From assembly GCA_038502055.1 (NCBI GenBank), contig JAXRKN010000044.1:9449501-9513500 (forward strand): 64,000 nucleotides of DNA, in the 5' to 3' direction. Made by a program: the position numbers and the translations under genes. Source of the stretch: Tanytarsus gracilentus. Taxonomy: Eukaryota; Arthropoda; Insecta; Diptera; Chironomidae. Position 1 is the stretch's first letter. Each line of letters starts with the position of its first letter. The notes below the pieces were generated by a model. It worked only from the letters and a program-made list of their open reading frames with translations, was not told the DNA's origin and did no database searches. Below, in pieces: positions 25,657 through 37,660 of the stretch.

Positions 25657-27387
25657 ATGGAGGTAAGCTTAAAAACGTGATAAATTCTGCTTAAAAAAAG
25701 ATTAAAAATTTTCAGAATTGTCATTCTCAAAAACCGAAACCTTGCCAAATTTGTGAGCGTGCATCGTTTCTTGTGTGCTGTGGATGCAGCACCACTTACT
25801 GCTCAACAGACTGTCAAATCCAGGTAAAACTTTTTGATTTCTAACCTCTTTCATCCAAGCTATTTTTTCTGAAACATCCAGGATTGGTTTTCACATCAAA
25901 ATCGGCACACGAAAGCTCAAAACGACTTGAAAATGGAATTGGACGAGATCACTACTCGAATGGAAGATATTGATGTAAACTATTCGTCAGGTCTAATCGA
26001 AATTCAAAGCTTTTTCGATCGTCCAATTGCCTCTATCAAGAAATTCCGACGCCCAGCAATGATTCCAAACAATGCTAAAGACGAAAATGGCTATTTTCAT
26101 GTGGTCATTACTTCAATTGATCTCGCTGACTTGGAAAATATCGTGTACTCTGTAAATTTGGCAAGCTTCAAGAACGAATTGACTGTCTACAAAACTCTAC
26201 TCAACATGACATATGATAATGATCAGATAATTCCGCTTTTGAATTCACCTCTTGATTATTCAAAGCAATCAAAGTCTTTAATGATGATCAAAATTGGCAG
26301 TCAATGGACACGCTGCGTTGAACTACTTGTATTTGATAATATGATTTTGTTTGAGGACATCGATACTGGCAAAAAACATCGGCTCAATGCAGGTCTATCA
26401 TTTAAGATGCCTCAAAAGCAGGAGTTGGCACGTAATGCTTTCGCCTTTAAAGTCAAGTTCAATAACATCTTTGATCGTTCTGCCGTTGACGTTGGAGACA
26501 TTGTTAAGGTTAACATTCAAAGCCCAAATCTTCGTGGTGTGTCTGATGCTGAAATTGAAATTGTGACTGAAGAGCCCATGGATTCGGAAGAATTTGAAGT
26601 GAACACTGATGAGATGCAAGATTTGAAAGTCATCTTTGAGAAGCCAAAATTTGTTGAAGAGCGACAAGTAATTGATATTAGTGAGGATGAGAAACGAACA
26701 GCTGGTGACAATAAGGAAAATTCACTCGAATGGAACGTGGATTCAAAAGAATTTGTTCCGAAGAAAAAGCCAGCTTATCCTCGCATTTTCATCAGTCAAC
26801 TCAAAATCAAAAATTTACCTCTTGGTCGACAAACGCTCACATACTTGGATAGCTCGAAGCTTAAATTGGGCAAAATTCAAGTCTGCTTGACAACGGATGA
26901 GCATCTGAAATTCTATAATCAACTTTTTAAAGACATTGAAGAATATGTTGATAAGAATGAAGACAAATCCGGTTATCAACCTGAGTAAGTTATAAATTAT
27001 TAATTCTAAAATTTGTTTTATTTGATAAAATTTTTCACAAGGCTTGGTGAACTCGTGCTTGCAGAGTTCGATCACGACGGTGGAATTTATCGCGCTGTTT
27101 GCATCTCAGTGAGTAAAATTGACTGCAAGGTCGCTTACATCGATTATGGCAGCGACTCAAACGTGGAATTTGAGAAAGTTTGGAAACTTCCTCAACAGTT
27201 TGCCATGCCTTGCATTTCACGCTCTGTCGTTGTTAAGCTCAAATCGGGAAAGGAACTTAAGGATATTGACGTGCCTGCTTCTATGGATATGTTTGAGCAG
27301 ATTGATAAGTTCGAGGCAGATGTTGAGTTCTTGGGCGGCAGCAAATTTTCAATCACCATCGATGATTCATTAGTAGCTTTTCAGTAA
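25657..27387 (+). CDS. MYND zinc-finger and Tudor-domain protein (piRNA-pathway type)
   Basis: Exons 25657-25662, 25716-25823, 25882-26984 and 27042-27387 give 520 residues; the first exon is only ATG GAG plus a donor. Residues 12-47 form a MYND zinc finger: C12xxC15, C23/C24..C26, YC31, C35, then H43 and H47. The usual last ligand is Cys; here a His occupies it. Residues about 174-208 look like a degenerate Tudor core, followed by an acidic linker. Residues about 406-500 form a good Tudor domain (LAEFDHDGGIYRAVCIS, then VAYIDYGS), whose aromatic residues bind dimethylarginine on Piwi proteins in this family. MYND plus Tudor is the layout of TDRD1 and of insect proteins such as mosquito Veneno, so a germline or nuage role is inferred. 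I cannot assign a one-to-one orthologue. Confidence 0.85.
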
Positions 27388-27493
27388 ACTCTCGCATAAC
27401 TCTAAAATCACTCAAACAAAAGCTCCAAGTAGAACAATAATGTTATTTTTATATTTTGCGTATTTCCATTTTTTAAAATCCTGAATTTTTAAA

Positions 27494-27499
27494 AATAAA
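27494..27499 (+). terminator. Poly(A) signal of the MYND/Tudor gene
   Basis: AATAAA about 107 bases after the stop codon, on the same strand. Confidence 0.6.
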
Positions 27500-27639
27500 G
27501 AGAAAGGAACAAACAGGTAAAAAAATTAATTTGTTAGTTTTTTAAATCTCGCACGTGGTAGAATTTTTTACAGTGTATGAATTTGAAATTCCCGCACAAA
27601 TTTGCCTCATCAGCGCCACCTATACAACAAGTCAATCCG

Positions 27640-27994
27640 AGTTTTTTCTCTAATCACAATCGCGAACTCCTAAAATTTAGTTTAATTCGATAATTTTAGT
27701 ATTTTTCGGCATTTTAAAGTGCACAACAACGCACACAAGCACTGATTACGCAATTAAAACATGGAGTTTGTTAAAAATTGAGAGCAAAAGTGGCAAAAAA
27801 TCATCTTAACAAGAATTGCATTCAACATTCGAAAAGTGATAAATTTTTGTGTTAAAATTAGTGGCACAAAACCAAATTAAATCACTGGAAAGGCCTCTTT
27901 GTTGAATTAAGTGGTAATTTTGAATTGATATATAATCGAGTGTATGACCTAAAGGTAGAATTCAGTGACGAATATATGAAAAAATGGAGTGACA
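27640..27994 (+). other. Probable untranslated first exon of SCAR
   Basis: A consensus donor (GTAAGT) starts at 27995. It is matched by a strong acceptor (TCTTTTTAG) at 32541-32549, about 100 bases before the SCAR start codon. Joining them gives a leader with short upstream open frames and a 4.55 kb first intron. The 5' boundary given is approximate. This is inferred from splice signals only. Confidence 0.35.
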
Positions 27995-30900
27995 GTAAGT
28001 TCTCGCTAATGCGCACTCTGTGTGTGTGTACACGGCAAGAATCTTATAACAAAAAAAATCCAGTTGTGCATGAATCATAAAAAATTATTAAAATAAAAAT
28101 ACTATTCGCGAGGAGGGGAGAGTAAAATGTGAATGGAGAATTTTTCACAAACTTTTGCATAAATGAAACATTTTTACGGTTAATGTCAAAGACACAGAGA
28201 GGAAATTAAGTTCTTTCTATGGCCCTCTTTTATACGCTTTTGTGAAGAAAAAAAGATTATCATTTTTAATTTCCTTTTCATCATTTTCTGTTGCTACCAG
28301 TCATCATCATAATTATTATTACACATTTTCAATCCATACAATTTGTGTTCACTTTAATATGAAAGTGCAAATAAACTATTATCTCCAGCGTGATGATTTT
28401 ATGTTGCTCTCTTTTTTGTGTTCTTCAATTTCCCCAATTCCGTTCATTTTACAAAGTGAGGCACAATTAATTTTAGAAAGACAAAGAAGAGAACTTTGCG
28501 TGGTATCGACTTAAAATATACGGAATGAGCGGATAGCACATAAAAATTTTAAGAATGAAGGAATTTTTCTCACGATCTTTGTCGATTTACATTCGACAAC
28601 TCAATTAGAAAAGTGTGTTGTAAGGTGAAATGTATTTATGCGGTGATATATCCAATTTTATCGCCCTTGAACTTGTCCGTATGTAATTCTACCGGGTGGT
28701 CTGTTTTTTGTGTAACACTGTAACGTATAATTAATGAAAAACTTTTATTGGGGAAACGAAAAAGGGTCGATTTTTATTAGCACGGAAAACTCCATATGCA
28801 TCTCGTGCGTTTGCTTGCATGCGAGTGCATTCTTATTACTTCTTTATGGTAGATTTACGATCTAGCAAAGCTAGACTGCAGCACACACAAGATATGAATT
28901 AATAATTTAACTCACTCGAGTCTTTAAAATAGCCTCATCATGAAGCTGCCTCTCAACTTTTCTTCACTTCTCGTTCAAGATCGTTACATGCTTGTCTGCC
29001 TCTCTTACTCCCTGCAAGTGTGTTGGTTTTAATGACTAATTTACAGTTTTTATTTTGCTGTGTTATCGGTTTACATTGCGATAAAATAAATTTTTCATTT
29101 TTTTCCGTTGTGATAAGCAGCAATGGGCGTTTTCTCTGTACAAGTCACTGCAATTTTTCCCTTTTTCGTCAACGTTAGAGTGAAAGCATAAATAAAATAA
29201 TTTAGATTACATAAACAACTATAGATGATGATGGATTTCTTTCATTTCCGATTGGGCCATAAGAGGCGGAAAAGTCGTTTGTCATAACTCACCCCTTTTT
29301 CGCCTCAAGTGCTGTTCTTATAAGAATTTTATATCGCATGAGCTCATAGCAAAAATATTCTATGCAATCTCATCATCATCATAATCGTCTTTCGGTGAAT
29401 AGAGAATTCCTTGTGTGTGCTTAAAAAAATTATTCAGAGAGTCATTATTCATGAATTCACTCTCTTGGATCCAAGTTGTGTGAGAAATAATTTTCTTATA
29501 AAATATGCAAAAAAATGTCCACGCCTGGTGACAAACAAAAAAAACGGCACTTTAGTAAATATTAAAATATTAGCTAACATTTTTCCTCTATTAGTGATAA
29601 TCCTTTATTTAACTTCAAATCCACACTGCAAGCATGACGTCATCGAAATTTTTTTGTGTGCCTTTAACTAATAAATCAATTTCTTTAGTTTGCTCGATAA
29701 AACTCGTGAGTTTATATAGTGGGGAGAAATAATGTGACTTTGTGACCTTTTTACTCGTGTTTCAATGATTTTCGAACAAAGTAGATTTCTTTTTGCTGAA
29801 CTATCATGTCAATGTGCCATTATCTTTAATTTAAAATTGCTACCAGCACAAACACTTTTGGCCGCAATGTGTTTCAAGTTCACTTCCCTCATAATACTAT
29901 TTGCTTTTCTCCAACAAAAAAAGAAAGAACCGAGAAAAAAATCAATAATCCGAATTCACTTGAGAGGAGCGACGACAATATGGTTATGAGAGGAGAAAGA
30001 GTGATGTGAGAGACTGGTGTGATATTGCCACAAATTCAATTGTTCTTTCTCCTTCAAATAGTTAAGATAGTTGTCAGCCTTAACGGTCTGGATTTCATCT
30101 CATTTTATGGAACTTCGTCTGTGGTTTCTCTCGACACAAGTGCACTCAATATTTTATGCATTATCTTGTGACTCTCTCGCGCATATTTTGATTGAATAAA
30201 TTTACAATTCAACGGTAATTGTTCAAGAAATTTTAATGCTCCCGTTTTTTCTCGAGATAAAGAAGCTAAGAGGCATTCGGTAATCTTTATTTGTACGAGA
30301 AATCTCGCTGACACTTCTGTAATTTCATTAGAGCCTAACAGTATTTCTTCGCAATTTTTCTCACACGACGCTAAAAGCAAAATTTTGTAAATTGAATGTT
30401 TGCCGACGTTAAAAAAATTTTTGTATTTTTTTTATTTTATGAGCGGATAGAAAGCGAAAGTTCAACTAGGGATCCTTAATTCAGGGAATGCGTTTGCCGG
30501 ATCACGGTTAATAAAATGCCGTCACGTGATCGGTAAGGTGACGACTTTTGACCAAATTTTAGACTTTGATTTTTTTGAATTTTTTGCATATAAATTATAA
30601 AGGTACTAACAATTAGGTTTTTTTTTTCTTTCGTTAATTGATGAATCAAACTCAATCTTTCAAAATATCTTTAAAATATCTCTATAAATTTTTAGGATTT
30701 TTAAAGTTTGATAAGATATCGAACATAAACCTGATAATTTGTTGTCTTTGAAAAATCTTTAAAATTCCCACTTACTAAATTTTTTATTATTTATAAAAAA
30801 TTAAAAAAAAAAAAAAAAAATTTTTCAAATTTTGAAAATTTTCGTGCCATTTTCTTAGATTTAAAAAAGTTTTTAAATGTATTCTATAATTTCTCAATTA

Positions 30901-32549
30901 AAATTAACTAGTTTAAAATATTTTTAGCGGATAGAAAAATGTCGATAAGTATAGAAAAATGTATTAATTTCGTCACCGGTGTCACCGGACAAAAAATCGG
31001 TGATCACCGGTGAAGAAAAGTTTCGGGGATCCCCGGGGAACCCCCCCCGGTTTTCCCCGGGGGACCTAACAACAATTACGGCACATTTTCATTGCTTTCC
31101 TCTCGCCTACATTTTTAGAAAAATTAGAGAGAGGGTTCTAATGGTCACGCAAAACCTTTCAATCAAACACAGCACAGGGAGTGCTGAGGATTTGAGTTTA
31201 TTCAATAAATTGTCTAGTTTTTAATCAGAGCACAAATGTAACTCCCCACACAACGTTCATTTCCCTCCACTTACAATCAATTTAAATATGCATTTGACTT
31301 ATTTGTAGCATGTTACTATCGCTATCTCTCGTTTGTGAATAAAAATTCACTCTCGTCATTATGATCGGGCTGTTTTAAATTTTAGTCGAGAGTTAATTTC
31401 GGTTTTTTTTTTGTTTACACGATGACGAGCTTTATTTAATAATCAAACAGTGTCTCATCAATGTAGAATTTGCCGCAGTGCAAATGCATTGACCTGGTAA
31501 CCCATTAAAATCACAGAGCCGACAAGAAGTTCACTGATCTGCATTTAATTAATTACAGTTTAATTAAAATGTTTCTTTTCTCTCTCCGTTCTTTTGTTCT
31601 CGGCAATTATATTTTCTCACACGCGCATCGCAATGACTTGCTCATGAAGTAAACCAAACATCACTGCTAAAATTCTATTTATACATCTTCGAATTCATTT
31701 GCGTGCTAATCATTATAAATGTATACGAGTATTCAAATTATTTAAGTGGCTTTTGTGGGGTAAAGTGAGTGCGGAGTTTTACGGATGATGAGAGAAAGGA
31801 AATTAACTGTCGGATAGCAAGTGATTATTATTGTTAAAAATATCTTTTTGATGTTCGACTTTAATAAAACACTTTTTCCCCAACCCAGTTTCATATTCAA
31901 ATTACGAGGCTAAAGGTTATAAATTGTTATAAATGTTTTCTCAGCATAAAATTAAAGCACGTGTCTATGCATGACAAAATAAAAGATGTATTAATAAAGA
32001 TGATAATTGAGCTTGCATGACACATCTTTTATGTGTGATAAATTAGGTGTATTATGAGTATGATGAATGTTTGACGACACACATGTTAACTTTATTGTAG
32101 CAGACTGCGAAAAAATATATTAAATTTCGCGATGTCTCAAATATCACTTGATGCTATGTGTTGCACTTTTTGTGAGATTGTCGTTTTTCCGGCTTTGTAT
32201 GAAAGTGCGGCTTACAACTGCTTAAAAGTGTTGCCTTGTACTTTAATTGGCACTCGTACGAGAAGTGCCATGTGTGTAGGTGTTGAAAAATAAATTGTCG
32301 CAGTGATTTTCATATTTCACTCAATTGAAGAATTATTTTTAAATGAAAAGAATTATTCAGAGTTGAAAATGGATGGAATTTAAAATAGAAAATGCGAAAA
32401 TCTCTCTGTTTCAATTAACGAAATGAACATTCCTTTTAATGAATTTGAAAATCACAAAATTTTCGTCACTCACTCAATTAACAAAATTTTTAAAAATCTC
32501 TAGGTCATCAACAGGATGTTTTTAATCTAATTATGTTTTCTCTTTTTAG
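27995..32549 (+). other. Probable long 5' intron of SCAR
   Basis: No coding exon is recognisable. The stretch is AT-rich with ordinary low complexity, apart from an unusual GC-rich palindromic island at 30972-31066 and a poly(A) run near 30808. Its open frames are short and look random. Confidence 0.35.
30972..31066. repeat. GC-rich palindromic island
   Basis: About 95 bases of GC-rich DNA in surroundings of roughly 30% GC. It has repeated TCACCGG/CCGGTGA words, the 12-base palindrome CGGTGATCACCG, GGGGATCCCC, and a long hairpin in which 31031-31042 pairs with 31049-31062 (12 pairs with a two-base bulge and a C6 loop). Related words (CCGGATCACGG, GTCACGTGATCGG) occur at 30497-30535. It could be a remnant of a mobile element or a regulatory palindrome cluster. 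Confidence 0.6.
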
Positions 32550-32652
32550 TGAATTCAACTCTTCAATAATGTAAAATCCATCAGCATAAGCAGCACATAC
32601 TATACTAATAATTTTCAATAAGAGACAACTGAAATTAAAGTAAAAATCAACA

Positions 32653-34719
32653 ATGCCATTTCCGAAGCGTGTTATAGAGCCCATTTTTGTGGCACGTTCG
32701 GTCTACGAGCGCAATGAACTGCCGGGCGATCTCGAGACTGTTACCAACACCACACTTACAAACATCATGCGACAACTATCCTCGCTTGCACGTCATTCTG
32801 AGGATTTGTTTGGTGAACTCGCACGTGAAACCAATAACATGGCTGATCGAGCAAATTCACTGCAGGGTCGAATAGATAGATTATCGATAAAAGTGACACA
32901 ATTAGATAGTGAAGTTAAGGATGTTGCCCTTAAAGACATAACGAAGAAGAAAGCGTTCAAGAGTGCAACTCAATTTGATCAGGATATTTTCTCGCGTGCC
33001 ACGATGCCAACGGCAATGCTTGAAACTTATCAGACTTGCGACAAACCACCACCGCTCGATAAACTCAACTGCTATCGAGATGATGGAAAGGATGGCTTGA
33101 AATTCTATACGGATCCAAACTATTTCTTTGATCTGTGGCGGCAGGATATTCTTCAAGAGACCGAGAAGAAAATGAATGATCGCTATAAGCAGAAACATAG
33201 TAAGCCAAAATCTGACGCTAATGCGGGAGGTAAACGGCAAAATAAGCGCCCAAGGCAGCCAACGAATACGCGCGAAAAACAGAGACAAATTGCCATAGGA
33301 CATGGCGAGACTTTGATGCCAAATAATGTTATTTATCGTACACCAAATTCCGTTGTAAATCAACAAGCACAGCAAGTGGCGCACGATCAAATTCCAGTGT
33401 ACAGTACGACCGATTACTTTGACGGTAGAAATTCCAGTATGAATAGGCCTAACTCGATTGAGTTGAGAAGAAGTTATCCAGACGGATCGGATGGCGGCTA
33501 CGGTGCACCGCAATCGCCTCACTATCAGCAGCAAATGAGTTATCAACAAATGAGCGACGATTCGGCTTACAATTCCGCAATGTATAGTCAATCGCAGCAA
33601 ATTGAGAGTCCCTATGGAGCTCCGGGTACTCCATCACGAGGCGGCAAAGTGAGACCAACTCAACCGCCGCCAGCACCTCCTTCTTCGGGTTCTGGAGGAA
33701 CGCCTAGTGTATCTAATGCAAACACACCAACTCGAAGTCGTAGCATTAGTCAGGGAAGGGATGTTCTTCCGCCGCCGCCTCCAATTCCAAAGTAAACTTG
33801 ATATATATTTGTTAAGATATATCTATTAAATAATTCCTCAACTTTTTAGCTCGATTGGATCGCCACAAATGATGCCGAATATGAATGGAATCATGCGACA
33901 GCAAGGACGAAGCGACTCGCCACAGCGCAGCGATTTAAATAATCACGTCATGGCACAATTAAATAGTCAAATAAACAACATCGATATTAACGATCTTCCA
34001 CCGCCGCCACCAATACCGCAAGTAAGTTGAGCTGACCGAGAGATTTTATTACACAATCTTAATTACGACATTAATATATTTGTTATTAATTGTAATTTTA
34101 TATTTTTTTAGTATCAAATGTCACCGCCCAAATCAAACATTGCACCTAACGCTCCACCAGCTCCTCCCGTAAGACATTTTTAAAAATGTTTAGGCTATTT
34201 AAATACTCAATTTTAATCAATTACAGATGGCTCCACCACCGCCCGCATTGCCAAATGGAAATCTTCTCACGAACGGTGTCTCTAAGCTCAATCTTATTAC
34301 ACCAACAAACAATCACGCTGGACTATTGAAAGAAATTGAATCAGGTAATTAATCATTAAAAATTGTTACAAATCTAATGAATTTATTTTTAAGGCGTCTC
34401 TTTGCGTAAAGTTGAGCCACAGCAGGTAAACAATCGGCAGTCGCAGTATAATCAGGGTGATCTTATGCGTGAAATTCGCGAAGGTAAAATTATTTTTTAA
34501 ATTTTTAAAGCTCTCAATAATCGTTTGAAAATTATTTTAGGCATAAAACTTCGAAAAGTTGAACAGTTGCGAGATGACATTCGACATCAGAAGCAATCAA
34601 ATCTTCATGATGTCGCATCAATCTTGGCACGTCGCGTTGCCATTGAGCTCTCTGATTCCGATAGCGATAGTGATGACAGTGACGAAGAATGGCAAGAACC
34701 GAATGAGACATCGGCTTGA
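32653..34719 (+). CDS. SCAR: SCAR/WAVE actin-nucleation promoter
   Basis: Activates Arp2/3 downstream of Rac within the WAVE regulatory complex at the leading edge. Exons 32653-33791, 33850-34021, 34112-34168, 34227-34344, 34394-34483 and 34541-34719 give 584 residues. The N-terminal SCAR homology domain (about 1-170) opens MPFPKRVIEPIFVARSVYER and shows the TNTTLTNIMRQLSSLARHSEDLFGEL helix that packs with Abi and Brk1. A basic patch follows near 180-215, then a Gln/Tyr/Pro-rich middle with several PPPPPIP runs for profilin and SH3 binding. The C-terminus has two WH2-like motifs (about 487-504 LLKEIESGVSLRKVE; about 517-535 LMREIREGIKLRKVE), a central helix (SILARRVAIEL), and an Asp/Ser-rich acidic tail with Trp576. 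Two WH2 motifs are unusual for a WAVE protein. Confidence 0.95.
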
Positions 34720-37660
34720 CCAAACGAAAAAGTTGAAAAGTCAAAGGGCGAGAGCAAGAAGAAATAGCTTTCACTGTTTCGCATCAAAGGCGAAGGGAAT
34801 GGATAAAAAAGTTTTAACTCTTTCCTGTTTTGTATGAGGAAAAGAATATCTATCAGAAATATTTATCAGCATTATGTCATTTTGCTCATTAAACAAACAA
34901 ACAAAAAATTAGCCAATTATTGAAAAAAATGTCAAGATTTCAAAGTGAAACATCAAAAATTGCATGCGTAAAAAAGACATTTAAATTAGCGGAAATCATC
35001 AGCATTTAGAGGAAACACTGTTAGAATGAAATTACTCACTACTTAACTCATACACTCACTAAACAATTTTACTCTTTTTCGATTGTGTCAAAAAAAATGC
35101 TAATTAAAAAACAAACAGTTAAAATCAACTCAAAATTATCATAAAATACTAAAATATAGTGAAAATATTCTAAATGTGAAATTTCAAAATCATCCGCATT
35201 TATTGAACGATATCTCAAGGACTTTTTGCATTCATGATTTCACAGTTAGACGATAGATTTTTGATAGCAAAAGGTTGAATGATAAAGCTTTGATACTCAA
35301 CATTTGACGGAAATTGGCACAAAAAAAACTTTTACAACGAAAAATTCTTTTTTATAAGCTCGTGATTTTGCTTTAAAATATTATTTATTAAATTTTAAAG
35401 GCGCAAAATTCTTCTGTTTTCGCATCTTGATAACTTTTACTAAAACTTTTTGGTGAATTTTTCTCCCCTAAAATCGCTTTGTAAATAATTGAAGAAATCG
35501 TTTCTAAAAAAATCCTCGAAAGAAGTTGTAAAGAGAATGATAATGCTTTAAGCTTTCATTTATTATTAAAATGCATACAAAAAATTATAATTGCTTAGAA
35601 CTGAAAATTAAAAATGTTGGAAAAGCTCAAAATCATTAGAGAGATAAAGTTTTGAGACATGCATGTAAGAAATTAAATGTTAGAGAAAAAAATAGTTCTT
35701 AACCGTATATTAATTATATCAAGGAAATCTTTTTAATACTTCAGAAATTAAATCATTTAATATATTTTTGGTAAATAAAATTCCATTCTGTTATTTGCAT
35801 AAAAAAAACCTTAAAATTAAATAATTTTGCAACAACCCCAATAATAATAATTAAAGTAACATTAATGAATGGCACATGGTTATTAGCTTATACAAAACAC
35901 ACCCGCAAATATTTGATAAAAAAATGCGCATTAACAATAAAAAAAAAGTTTTTGGATGAAGCATAAATTTTTATTTTTTAAAATTGGAAAGAAATTTTAG
36001 TCATTTGAAATGAAATTAAGACGAAAAACATGATTATCCAGTTGTAAACATTAGACATTGACATAAAGTTTAAAATTTTAAGATATTATGACGCTAATAA
36101 TAAAAACATGAAAAATTTAAGAAATGTTTTAGAAAATTTATTTACAGATAAATGTTCATGAGTTGGTAGAAAACATTGTAAACCCATCGATTACTTCATC
36201 GTCACTTAAAAAACTTTGCGTGTGAGAGAAAAAATATGCGCATAAAATTTAAGAAGAAAAAAACATTTTACGACTCTCACGAGAGAATTTAAAATGTTTT
36301 TCGATAGACAAAGAACTCAACGACTTGCGGTGCATAAAAATTAGCGACACAATCAATTATGAAATTATTCGCGACAGCTTTTAATTATTAATTAATGTGC
36401 ACACACACTTTATACAAGTGGCGACAGTGGCAAATCTGGTTCAAACTAATTTAAATTGCAGCTTTTTGAACCGATCAAGGACGAATTTTGCCGTTATCAG
36501 CTGTTTGACTTAATGACACACATTTTCAAATTATATGACATTGACCAAAAAAAATTCAGGAAAGAAAAAAATTCGAGATGATATTTTTACGCAGTTGGCG
36601 CACTTCAATCCAAATTAAGACACAGTGGAATGACCTGAGGTGTAATCTCACATGATTGAATACGTAAATAATGTGAGAATTGGAAAAGTGCACACACAAA
36701 AAAAAATAATAATTAGTAAGTATGCATTGTGCACGTTAAAGTGCGGCATTTCTTTGTGTCGCGCAATTGAGAAATGACGCTTAAAATTTTAAATAGTCAA
36801 ATTGATAAGAAACTGCGTTGTTTGAGGAAAGATCGAAGAGAAAATTGTGCCACGATAAAGAGGTTGCAAGAAATTCTAAATGCATGCAACATTGCAATGG
36901 TCTCGTTTTGCTTTCTTGCCTCTCTCATGCTCAGAATCGATCCATAAACAGCTAAATTAGCTTCACTAAAACGGCAATTACCGGTAACGACAATACACAG
37001 CTGAGAAAAAAAGTGATCGCGCAACATAAAACGAACTATTGCATCAGATTTTATGGGTGATATGAGAAAGGAGTGCGTAAGGAAATTTATTCCTCCAAAA
37101 AAATATTTTTATGTCTTGAAATTTTCAAGAAGTTTTTTTAAAACCAATTAATTTAAAAAAGTATTTCTAAAAAATTCAAATTTTTGTCTCGTCACTTTTG
37201 AAATCATCCCAGCATAAATTAAATAACTAATCGTTTCTTAACTACCTCAACATGGCCTTACACAAAGCGCATTTTCTTCTTCTTAAGAATCTTCATTTAA
37301 ATTTAAATAAAAATTACTTAAAGATGCTTTAAATGTCTTCCAGAGTTGGAGACTAATTGTATGCAGAAGCTCTCACATGCTGATATAGAAAATCACTAAA
37401 CTTGATCTTATCAACGTTCACTCTTTTTTTGCGCACATAGAGCATGTGCTTCTCGAATGTGATCAGAAACAATTCAACTCTCGAGTTGTCAAGACGTGCT
37501 TTATTGCCATAAATAAATTGAAAAATCCGCTACTGTGTGTGTGTGGCTTCAATTAAATCACTATTAAAACTCTTTTTTGCTTGATAGAAAGTTCGGGAGA
37601 AATTAAGCTACAAAAAAATAATTTAGTGGTCTTTTAAGTGATAATTAACCCAAAAGCATC
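34720..37660. other. Intergenic stretch between SCAR and the LDLRAP1-like gene
   Basis: Contains the SCAR 3' UTR at its left and presumably the 5' UTR and promoter of the adaptor gene at its right. It is very AT-rich, with no protein-like frame and no RNA gene that I can recognise. Confidence 0.5.

Noticed and set aside
30979..31224. Open frame of 81 codons over the GC-rich palindromic island
   Set aside because: It reads through palindromes and a C-run; the opposite frames are equally open, there is no recognisable domain, and it lies inside a probable leader intron.
32902..33600. 232-codon open frame opposite SCAR
   Set aside because: It is the shadow of the real SCAR exon on the other strand; its composition is unlike a protein and SCAR is unambiguous.
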